From assembly GCF_018614195.1 (NCBI RefSeq), contig NZ_JAGGOT010000002.1:92573-156572 (forward strand): a stretch of DNA of 64,000 bases, in the 5' to 3' direction. The position numbers were made by a program, and so were the translations under genes. The notes beneath the pieces are model-generated. The model was given only the letters and a program-made list of their open reading frames with translations, was not told where the DNA came from and did no database searches. Shown piece by piece: positions 55,551-62,907 of this stretch. Each line of letters begins with the position of its first letter. Position 1 is the first letter of the stretch. This DNA is from Streptomyces sp. ISL-43 (GTDB lineage: Bacteria > Actinomycetota > Actinomycetes > Streptomycetales > Streptomycetaceae).

Positions 55551-56317
55551 TGGCCACCCCCACCCTGTCCAAGACGGACGAGATGGAGGCCGCGGCCGCG
55601 GCCTCGCCGTTCATCACGGTCACGTTCCGGATCCGCCGCTTCAACCCCGAGATCTCGGACGAGTCGCAGTGGCAGGACTTCCAGATCGAGATCGACCCGA
55701 AGGAGCGCGTGCTCGACGGTCTCCACAAGATCAAGTGGGACCTCGACGGCACGCTGACCTTCCGTCGCTCGTGCGCGCACGGCATCTGCGGCTCCGACGC
55801 GATGCGGATCAACGGCAAGAACAGGCTCGCCTGCAAGACGCTGATCAAGGACATCAACCCGGAGAAGCCGATCACGGTCGAGGCCATCAAGGGCCTGACG
55901 GTGATGAAGGACCTCGTCGTCGACATGGAGCCCTTCTTCCAGGCGTACCGGGACGTCATGCCGTTCCTGGTCACCAAGGGCAACGAGCCGACGCGCGAGC
56001 GCCTGCAGTCCGCCGAGGACCGCGAGCGCTTCGACGACACCACCAAGTGCATCCTGTGCGCCGCGTGCACGTCCTCGTGCCCGGTGTTCTGGAACGACGG
56101 CCAGTACTTCGGCCCGGCGGCGATCGTCAACGCGCACCGCTTCATCTTCGACTCGCGTGACGAGGCCGGCGAGCAGCGGCTGGAGATCCTGAACGACAAG
56201 GACGGCGTGTGGCGCTGCCGCACGACCTTCAACTGCACCGACGCGTGCCCGCGCGGCATCGAGGTCACGAAGGCGATCCAGGAAGTGAAGCGGGCCCTCA
56301 TCACCCGCCGCTTCTGA
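55550..56317 (+). CDS. sdhB: Succinate dehydrogenase iron-sulfur subunit
   Basis: A 255-residue protein with three clusters. The [2Fe-2S] site is CAHGICGSDAM with Asp as third ligand, as in other complex II enzymes, plus LAC. The [4Fe-4S] site is CILCAACTSSCP and the [3Fe-4S] site CRTTFNCTDACPRG. It passes electrons to quinone at the SdhCD anchor. A terminator follows. Confidence 0.95.
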   Translation: MATPTLSKTDEMEAAAAASPFITVTFRIRRFNPEISDESQWQDFQIEIDPKERVLDGLHKIKWDLDGTLTFRRSCAHGICGSDAMRINGKNRLACKTLIKDINPEKPITVEAIKGLTVMKDLVVDMEPFFQAYRDVMPFLVTKGNEPTRERLQSAEDRERFDDTTKCILCAACTSSCPVFWNDGQYFGPAAIVNAHRFIFDSRDEAGEQRLEILNDKDGVWRCRTTFNCTDACPRGIEVTKAIQEVKRALITRRF

Positions 56318-56340
56318 TCACCTCGCAGGTGTGACGCGTA

Positions 56341-56383
56341 CGAGGGCCCCGTCCCCGGATCCGTTCCGGGGGCGGGGCCCTCG
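56341..56383 (+). terminator. Terminator of sdhCDAB
   Basis: A 19-bp stem (one mismatch) with a 5-base loop, 24 bp after the sdhB stop. Confidence 0.85.
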
Positions 56384-56397
56384 CCGTGTCAGGCCCG

Positions 56398-57845
56398 TCA
56401 GGCCCGGCAGCGGTCCGCGATCGCCAGCCTCGGCACCAGCCGCTCCAGCAGCGTCCGCCGGGTCTCGGCGCTCTGCCCGAGCTCGCCGAAGCCGTACGAG
56501 GTCCAGTACGCGCGGTACCGGCCCTGGGGGCCGCCGTCGGACCAGGTGGCGTCGTTGCCCACGCTGGCGACCCCGACGAACAGGTCGAGTACGCGCCGCC
56601 GCCGCAGTGCGCCCAGTTCTGCGGGGCGTCGATGGGGTAGAAGCGCACCTGGTCGGTGGTCAGCCGCAGATAGCTGCCGGATTCCGTTGTGTCCGGCTGG
56701 GCGTCGCCGCTGTCTTCCCCTCCGATCCAGTACTCGGCGCACAGCCCCCACTGCGGCAGCTCGCGCACGGCGGGCGGTGCGGAGTCGTCCACGCAGAGCC
56801 GCAGCTTGTTGCGCCAGCCGCGGACGGCGGCCAGGGAGTGGAACTGGTGCTGGCGCAGGACGTGGCCGGCGAAGCGGTCGGAGTACGTGCCGGTGCGGCG
56901 CTCGGCCTCGGTCAGCGGGTACACCTCGCGGTGGGCCTGCCTGAACGGCTGGGTGACACCGAGCGCTTCGAGGCGCTCGCGCACGGCGGCCACCTCGGCC
57001 GGCTCCCGGCCGATCGGGTGCCAGAGCAGCACCTCGGCCTCGGCGGTGACGCACAGCGGGTCGCCCTCGATGGTGCGGAGGTCGGTGCCGTCGTACACGG
57101 CAGGGACGCCGGCGACCGTCCAGACCAGGCGACGGGCGAGGGTGCCGACCAGCGGGTGGTCGAGGTACCGCTCGCGCCAGGCCCCGTACGCCCAGGTACG
57201 GCGGGCGAGGAACTGCCGGTCGAGGCGCTCCGCCCGGGCGGAGAGCATCTTGTCGATGTCCTTGACGGCGGCCTTCAGCTCCTTGAGCTCCTCGGCGTGG
57301 TCCTGGCGGACGGCGGCGGGGACGGTCTTGACCGCCTTGCCGGCGGCGTCGCGCCAGGACAGCACCGCCTTGGATCCGCGGACCTCCAGCAGGGCGGCGG
57401 CCTCCCCGAAGGTGAACTCGGCGCGCCCGACCCCGGTGGGCCCGGCCGCGTCCAATCCGGCCGCGTCCAATCCATACGTGGGCACGGCGAGCTCCTCGAC
57501 CTCCTCGCGGCTCAGCCCGAGCGCCTCGGCGCGCGCCGCCAGGGCCGTGTCGACGACCTTGAGGGTGCCCTTGAAGGTCACCCGGGTCGACAGCCGGGAA
57601 GCCGTTGCGCCCGAAGGCGGCGAGCGCCGCCTCGGTCTGCGCCTGCGGGTCCACCGGGCCCTCTCCCCCGGCCGGGCGCACCAGGCGACCGCCCCCGCCG
57701 TCCCGGAATCGGACTCGGCGGCTTCGCGGAATATCCGCCGCCGGATCAACTCGCGCAGCGCGAGCCGCTCTTCGGCGATGTCCATGCCCCAGCCGTCGCC
57801 ACGGCCCCCGGTGGTCGTCTCGTCGACGAACTTCACGCTTCCCAC
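56398..57845 (-). pseudogene. Decayed DUF4132 gene
   Basis: DUF4132 homology is spread over two frames. The main frame (about 57590 down to 56600) has RVTFKGTLKVVDTALAARAE, LARRTWAYGAWRERYLDHPL and VRFYPIDAPQNWAHCGGGAY. The end is only readable after a frame change near 56590 (FVGVASVGNDATW, YWTSYGFGELGQSAETRR, PRLAIADRC, stop at 56398). Another shift lies at 57600-57660 (DPQAQTEAALAAFGRNGFPA). The family's last ~70 residues and most of its N-terminal half (full proteins ~1,000 residues) are missing. A 15-bp duplication giving GLDAAGLDAA is also seen near 57450. Sequence error at one site could not explain all this. Confidence 0.72.
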
Positions 57846-57914
57846 GCCCGGAGACCAGGGCCAGGCACCGACAAAGGGTCCACCACCCCTGGGCGCCTAT
57901 GAAATTATTCGCGC

Positions 57915-58499
57915 ATGAGTGATCAGCAGCCGAATCCGTACGCGAGCGAGCCGGGTCAGGGTGGCGGCCAGGACGACCACAAGTGGGGTCCGGGCACACC
58001 GAGTTACGGCTATCCGGCACAGCCCGGCTACGGCTACCCGCCGCCGGGCCCCGCCCAGCCCGGCTACGGCTACCCGCAGCCCCCGGCCTACCAGCCGACC
58101 ATCGCCGGCGCGGGCCTTCCCGCCCCGGCGCCCGCGCCGGCGCCCTCGGGGTACCCGGCCGCCGGACTCTCCCTCGGCGACATCACCATCGCCGGGGACC
58201 AGATCATCACCCCGTCCGGCACGATGCCGCTCAGGGGCGCGATCTGGAACGCCACGGACATGTCCCGGACGGAAGAGAAGATCCCGGCGCACGCGATCGT
58301 GCTGGCGATCATCTTCTTCCTGTTCTGCCTGCTCGGCCTGTTCTTCCTCCTGATGAAGGAGCGCCGCACGACGGGCTACATCCAGATCACGGTCAACAGC
58401 GCCGGCCGCCACCACTCCACGATGATCCCGGCCGTCGACCAGGGCACGTACATGTGGGTCATGAGCCAGCTCAACCAGGCCCGCGCCCTGAGCATGTGA
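57915..58499 (+). CDS. Proline/tyrosine-rich membrane protein
   Basis: A 194-residue protein. Residues 1-~80 are Pro/Gly/Tyr/Gln-rich with PGYGYP repeats. A small soluble segment follows (GDITIAGDQIITPSGTMPLRGAIWNA). A strong membrane helix AIVLAIIFFLFCLLGLFFLLM is at ~130-150, and the C-terminal domain ends in DQGTYMWVMSQLNQARAL. Such proteins are frequent in Streptomyces and unassigned. Confidence 0.75.
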   Translation: MSDQQPNPYASEPGQGGGQDDHKWGPGTPSYGYPAQPGYGYPPPGPAQPGYGYPQPPAYQPTIAGAGLPAPAPAPAPSGYPAAGLSLGDITIAGDQIITPSGTMPLRGAIWNATDMSRTEEKIPAHAIVLAIIFFLFCLLGLFFLLMKERRTTGYIQITVNSAGRHHSTMIPAVDQGTYMWVMSQLNQARALSM

Positions 58500-58557
58500 C
58501 GCAACCCGGAACGGAACCCGGTGGCGGGGCGGAGGGTCGGTCGCGGAAGATCGGCGG

Positions 58558-59316
58558 ATGATCCTTTCTCATGATGTGGACGGGCCCGCCGGCGCGCCGG
58601 CCGTCGTACTGCTGCACTCCTCCGTATGCGACCGGCGGATGTGGGAGCCGCAGTGGAAGCCGCTGCTCGATGCCGGGTTCCGGGTGGTCCGGCCGGACTT
58701 CCGGACCTGTGGGGACTCCCCCGCCGCCGAGGCCCCGTACAGCGACGTCGGTGACGTACGGGAGCTGCTGGACCATCTCGGGATCCGGCGGGCGGCGTTC
58801 GTCGGATCCTCGTACGGCGGGCGGGTCGCACTGACGCTGGCCGCGCTGCATCCGGACCGGGTGAGCGCGCTGGCGCTTCTTTGTCCCGCCCGGCCCGCGC
58901 AGCGGCGCGGTCCCGCACTGCTCGCCTTCAACGCCGCCGAGGACGCCCTGCTGGAGGCCGGCGACCTGGAGGGCGCGGCCGCGCTCAACGCCCGCCAGTG
59001 GCTCGGCCCGGACGCCGACGAGGCCGCGCACGAGCTCGTGCGGGCCATGCAGCTCGGGAACTTCCAGGCCACCCTGGCCGGCGACGAGGACCACGAGCTC
59101 CCCGAGCCCGCCGTCGAGCTGGGCGCCATCACCGCCCCCGTCCTCGCCGTCGGCGGCGCGCACGACATCCCCGACTTCCGGGACTTCCCCGCCGAGCTCC
59201 CCTCCCTCGTACCCGGCGCCGTCCATGTGGAACTGGACTGGGCCGGCCACCTCCCCTCCCTGGAACGCCCGGCGCAGACCACCCGGCTGCTGCTGGAGTT
59301 CCTGCCGTGCTCCTGA
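58558..59316 (+). CDS. Alpha/beta hydrolase
   Basis: A 252-residue hydrolase with VVLLHSSVCDRRMW (oxyanion loop), VGSSYGGRVAL (nucleophile Ser), VLAVGGAHDIPDF (acid Asp) and WAGHLPSLERP (His). It is close to 3-oxoadipate enol-lactonase/haloperoxidase-like proteins. Substrate unknown. Confidence 0.85.
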   Translation: MILSHDVDGPAGAPAVVLLHSSVCDRRMWEPQWKPLLDAGFRVVRPDFRTCGDSPAAEAPYSDVGDVRELLDHLGIRRAAFVGSSYGGRVALTLAALHPDRVSALALLCPARPAQRRGPALLAFNAAEDALLEAGDLEGAAALNARQWLGPDADEAAHELVRAMQLGNFQATLAGDEDHELPEPAVELGAITAPVLAVGGAHDIPDFRDFPAELPSLVPGAVHVELDWAGHLPSLERPAQTTRLLLEFLPCS

Positions 59317-59475
59317 CCTGATCGCCGAGGTCGGTGAGGCACCGCTCGTCCTCGAGCCCGCCCGGCGCGCCCTGGAACGGGACACCGACACCTGGTGGCC
59401 CGGGCCGGGGAGCGGGGACGAGCGGCCGTCGAGGATGTGGCGGCCAACGACGGGCCGGATCCGCCCGCACTTCGC

Positions 59476-59489
59476 TTGAACCTGTTCAA
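59476..59489. promoter_or_regulatory. TetR-type operator 1
   Basis: TTGAACCTGTTCAA, a palindrome with arms TTGAAC/GTTCAA, lying over the -35 box. Confidence 0.75.
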
Positions 59490-59504
59490 AAAGAGGTCTA
59501 CAGT
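59476..59504 (+). promoter_or_regulatory. Promoter of the TetR-controlled operon
   Basis: TTGAAC (59476-59481), 17 bp, TACAGT (59499-59504): a near-consensus housekeeping promoter. Its -35 is the left arm of operator 1. Confidence 0.7.
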
Positions 59505-59519
59505 CAGCGCTGTCAGCAG

Positions 59520-59533
59520 TTGAACACGTTCAA
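59520..59533. promoter_or_regulatory. TetR-type operator 2
   Basis: TTGAACACGTTCAA, the same arms as operator 1, 44 bp further on and 14 bp before the ATG of the membrane-protein gene, just downstream of the expected transcription start. Confidence 0.75.
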
Positions 59534-59547
59534 GGGGGGCGAGGGCA

Positions 59548-59952
59548 ATGGACCTCACCGTGGTCGCGTACGTCATCTACCTGGTCATCAGCATCGGACT
59601 CACCATCTGGGTGGCCCGCACGCTCAGCCGCAACGGCCGCATCTTCATCGCCGACGTCCTGCAGGGCAACGAGAAGCTCGCGGACGCCGTCAACCACCTC
59701 CTGGTGGTCGGGTTCTACCTCGTCAACATCGGCTTCGTGACCCTGTACCTGCGGGCCAGCGAGACCGTCACCGAGGCCCGCGGGCTCTTCGAGGCGCTCT
59801 CGGTCAAGATCGGCGTCGTGCTCCTGGTCCTCGGTGTCATGCACCTCGGCAACGTCTGGGTCCTGAACAAGATGCGCCGCCGCGGCATCATGGAGCGCCA
59901 GCTGACCCCGCCGGTCGCCCCCCAGGGGTGGACCGCGCCCGCCGGGGCCTGA
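59548..59952 (+). CDS. Small integral membrane protein of the TetR operon
   Basis: A 134-residue protein with three hydrophobic helices (residues ~3-25, ~50-70, ~90-112) and a basic C-terminal tail. GGGGGG lies ahead of ATG 59548. No family function is known. The next gene starts 5 bp after the stop. Two operators and a promoter lie directly upstream. Confidence 0.8.
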   Translation: MDLTVVAYVIYLVISIGLTIWVARTLSRNGRIFIADVLQGNEKLADAVNHLLVVGFYLVNIGFVTLYLRASETVTEARGLFEALSVKIGVVLLVLGVMHLGNVWVLNKMRRRGIMERQLTPPVAPQGWTAPAGA

Positions 59953-59957
59953 TCACC

Positions 59958-60374
59958 GTGGCCACCGCCGCGACCCGGCACCTGACGGTGCTCTACGACG
60001 CGAAGTGCCCGCTCTGTGTCCACATCCGGCACTGGCTGCTCGCCCAGCGCTGGCTGGTGCCGCTACGGCTCCTGCCCGCGGCCTCCTTCGAGGCACAGCG
60101 CCGCTACCCGCAGCTCGATCACGCCTCGACGCTGCGGGAGATCACCGTCATCGGGGACGCCGGTCAGGTGTGGACCGGGACGGACGCCTTCATCGTCTGT
60201 CTGTGGGCGCTGGCCGAGCACCGGCCGAAGGCGAACTGGCTGGCCACACCGGCCGGCCGGCCCTTCGCCCGGGCGGCCATGTACACCGCCGCCAGATGGC
60301 GGGAGGCCGTGCGGGACGGTTCCGACGGGCAGGAGGACCCGGCCTGTGACGACCACTGCCCAGCGCCCCGATAG
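59958..60374 (+). CDS. DCC-family (DUF393) thiol-disulfide oxidoreductase-like protein
   Basis: A 138-residue protein from GTG 59958. The DUF393 opening LTVLYDAKCPLC carries the CxxC pair at residues ~15-18, followed by HIRHWLLAQRWLVPLRLLPA and ITVIGDAGQVWTGTDAFIVCLWAL, all typical of DCC proteins with a thioredoxin-like fold. A Cys near the end (PACDDHCP) gives an extra CxxxC. It is the middle gene of a three-gene unit, 11 bp before the TetR gene. Confidence 0.82.
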   Translation: MATAATRHLTVLYDAKCPLCVHIRHWLLAQRWLVPLRLLPAASFEAQRRYPQLDHASTLREITVIGDAGQVWTGTDAFIVCLWALAEHRPKANWLATPAGRPFARAAMYTAARWREAVRDGSDGQEDPACDDHCPAPR

Positions 60375-60385
60375 GCTCGTGCACC

Positions 60386-61120
60386 GTGACTGATCAGAAG
60401 GCTCCCAAGAGCGAGCAGACCCGCACGCTCATCCTCGAGACCGCGCTCCGCCTCTTCCAGGAGCGCGGCTTCGACAAAACGACGATGCGCGGTATCGCCA
60501 AGGAGGCCGGAGTATCGGTCGGCAACGCCTACTACTACTTCGAGTCGAAGGAACACCTGGTCCAGGGGTTCTACGACCGGATCGGCGCCGCGCACCTGGC
60601 GGCGGTCCGGCCGATCCTGAACAGCGAGAGCGATCTGCAGAAGCGGCTCGCGGGCGTCCTCACCAGCTGGCTGGACATCGCGGAGCCGTACCACGAGTTC
60701 GCCTCGCAGTTCTTCAAGAACGCCGCGGACCCGGAGAGCCCGCTCAGCCCCTTCTCCCCGGAGTCGGAGCCGGCCCGCAAGCAGGCGATCGACATGCACC
60801 GCGAGGTCCTGGCGGGCGCGAAGACCAAGGTGCCCGACGAACTGGCCGACGTACTGCCGGAGCTGATGTGGCTCTCGCAGATGGGCCTGGTCCTCTACTG
60901 GGTCTTCGACCGCTCCCCGAACAGCGAGAAGACCCGGCGGCTCGCCGACCGCGGCGCGCAGCTGACGACCCGGGGCATCATCCTGGCCCGGTTCCGCGTG
61001 TTGCGGCCGCTGGTGCGGGAGGTTCACGAGCTGTTCGCGGACTTCCTGCCGGGCATGGCCCAGACCGCGGTCTCCAGGAAGCGCGCCTCGGACCCGGACG
61101 CCGGCCCCGAGCTCGACTAG
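60386..61120 (+). CDS. TetR-family regulator, probable autoregulator of the operon
   Basis: A 244-residue TetR protein from GTG 60386. Helix-turn-helix: LFQERGFDKTTMRGIAKEAGVSVGNAYYYFESKEHL (over ~25-60). The ligand domain (~65-215) contains MWLSQMGLVLYWVFDRSPN. As the last gene of an operon whose promoter has two matched palindromes, it is the natural protein to bind them and repress its own unit. Ligand unknown. Confidence 0.88.
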   Translation: MTDQKAPKSEQTRTLILETALRLFQERGFDKTTMRGIAKEAGVSVGNAYYYFESKEHLVQGFYDRIGAAHLAAVRPILNSESDLQKRLAGVLTSWLDIAEPYHEFASQFFKNAADPESPLSPFSPESEPARKQAIDMHREVLAGAKTKVPDELADVLPELMWLSQMGLVLYWVFDRSPNSEKTRRLADRGAQLTTRGIILARFRVLRPLVREVHELFADFLPGMAQTAVSRKRASDPDAGPELD

Positions 61121-61219
61121 GCCGTCCCTTTCGGATCTTGCCGGGCCCGCCCGACCCGACCCGGCCCGGCACGCCCCGCACACCCGGCCCGGCCCATCGG
61201 CCGGGTCCCGTACGCGGGC

Positions 61220-62779
61220 TCAGAGCCAGTTGAGTTCCCACAGGCGCCAGACGCCGGTGCCGTCCGAGAGGTACTGCGCGCCGGTGACGGCCTCGCGGGA
61301 CATCACGTAGTCCTTCTTCTGCCAGATCGGCATCATCGGGACCTGCTGGGCGACCAGCTTCTGCAGCTCCCGGAAGTCGTTCGCCGCGGCGCCGCGGTCC
61401 GAGAAGGACTGGGTGCGGGTGATGAGGTCGTCGACGGCCTTGTCGGAGAAGCCGTTGTTCATGGAGGAGTCGGCGCCGACGAGCGGGGCGAGGAAGTTGT
61501 CCGCGTCCGGGAAGTCGGCGATCCAGCCGATGGTGTACGCGTCGAACTCGCCCGCCGCGTAGGCCTTCTGGAAGTCGGCCCACTTCTCGACCGGCTGGAT
61601 GGTCAGCTGGAACAGGCCGGTGGACTCCAGCTGCGCCTTGATCTCCTCGGCCTCGGCGACGTTCGCGCCGCGCGTGTTGACCCCGAGGGTGATCGCGACC
61701 GGGGTGGTGATCCCGGCGTCCTTGAGCAGCTTCTTCGCCGCGGTCCCGTTCGGGGACGGCCACGCGTCGAAGAACGGCGTGCTGTGGGCGGCGATGCCCG
61801 CCGGGACGAGCGAGTACAGCGGGGTGACCGTGCCCTTGTAGACCTCGCCGGCCAGCTTGGCGCGGTCCAGGACGGCGGCGACGGCCTGGCGGACGGCGGG
61901 CTGGGCCACCGTGGAGCCGCCTCGCATGTTGAAGACCATGCTGCGGGTCTCGGTGCCGCCCGAGGTCTGGTAGCGGGTGTCCTTCAGGCCCGGGTTGAGG
62001 GCGGCGAGGACGGCCGGCGGCATGTCGCGGTGGGCGACTTCGATGCCGTGGTCGTTCCAGGCCTGCTCCAGCTGCGCGGAGTCCTTGAAGTACCGGATGG
62101 TGACCGCACTCTTGGAGATCTTGCCCTGCCCCTTGTACGAGGAGTTCGGCTTGAGCTCGGCGCTCGTGCCCGCGGCGTAGTCGCCGAGGGTGAACGGCCC
62201 GGAGCCGTCGACCTTCACGCCCTCGCGCAGCGCCTTGGCCGGGTACTTGTCCTTGTCCACGATCGAGGCGGCGCCCGTCGCGATCTTGAAGGGGAAGGTC
62301 GCGTCACCGGCCGACAGGTTGAAGGTGACGGTGCGGCCCTCGGCCTTGACCGATTCCAGCGTGTTGAACAGCGGCGCCGGCCCCTGGTCGGAATTGATCG
62401 CCTTGATGCGGTCGAAGGAGTGCTTGACGTCCTCGGCGGTGATCGCGCGGCCGGAGGAGAACTTCACGTCCGAGCGCAGCTCGCACTGGTAGGTGGTGAG
62501 CTTCGCCCCGATGAACTGGCAGGAGGAGGCCGCGTCCGGAACCGGCGTGCCCGATCCGGTCCGGATGGTCAGCAGCGACTGGTAGACGTTGCTGAACAGG
62601 GCCCAGGAACCGGCGTCGTACGCCCCGGCCGGGTCGAGGGAGGAGACCACGTCGCTCGTGCCGACGCGGATCGCCTTGCCGCCGCCGGCGTCCTGCGGCA
62701 GCAACTGCCAGGTGGCGACGCCGGCGACCCCGAGGACCAGCCCGGCCGCGATGACTTTCGAGCGGACAGACCGCAACAT
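61220..62779 (-). CDS. Family 5 extracellular solute-binding protein
   Basis: A 519-residue protein from ATG 62779, with GGAG six bases ahead. A hydrophobic segment is at residues ~7-24 without a lipobox Cys, so it is either cleaved by signal peptidase I or stays anchored. The SBP_bac_5 domain follows (DVKFSSGRAITAEDVKHSFDRI, PAVRQAVAAVLDRAKLA, IGWIADFPDADNFLAPL, MMPIWQKKDYVMSREAVTG). It binds oligopeptides or similar solutes. No permease or ATPase genes lie beside it, which is unusual. Confidence 0.85.
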   Translation of the reverse strand: MLRSVRSKVIAAGLVLGVAGVATWQLLPQDAGGGKAIRVGTSDVVSSLDPAGAYDAGSWALFSNVYQSLLTIRTGSGTPVPDAASSCQFIGAKLTTYQCELRSDVKFSSGRAITAEDVKHSFDRIKAINSDQGPAPLFNTLESVKAEGRTVTFNLSAGDATFPFKIATGAASIVDKDKYPAKALREGVKVDGSGPFTLGDYAAGTSAELKPNSSYKGQGKISKSAVTIRYFKDSAQLEQAWNDHGIEVAHRDMPPAVLAALNPGLKDTRYQTSGGTETRSMVFNMRGGSTVAQPAVRQAVAAVLDRAKLAGEVYKGTVTPLYSLVPAGIAAHSTPFFDAWPSPNGTAAKKLLKDAGITTPVAITLGVNTRGANVAEAEEIKAQLESTGLFQLTIQPVEKWADFQKAYAAGEFDAYTIGWIADFPDADNFLAPLVGADSSMNNGFSDKAVDDLITRTQSFSDRGAAANDFRELQKLVAQQVPMMPIWQKKDYVMSREAVTGAQYLSDGTGVWRLWELNWL

Positions 62780-62907
62780 CCCTGACTCCACCCCACGTGG
62801 TCGCACACCGATGTGCACGACCAGCTATCCGATTATCGGTCATCCCATCATGGAATTTCAGCCCCGGGAAGGCCGATTCACGGTGTACCCTTGGAGGTTC
62901 GGGTGGT

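Noticed and set aside
56331..57902. A 523-residue plus-strand frame over the DUF4132 remnant
   Set aside because: DUF4132 similarity is clear on the other strand; this frame is Arg/Gly-rich and featureless.
59318..59475. A short frame (ending 59479) after the hydrolase, possibly a small gene
   Set aside because: It overlaps the hydrolase in another frame, has no ribosome site and no similarity; it runs into the promoter of the TetR operon.
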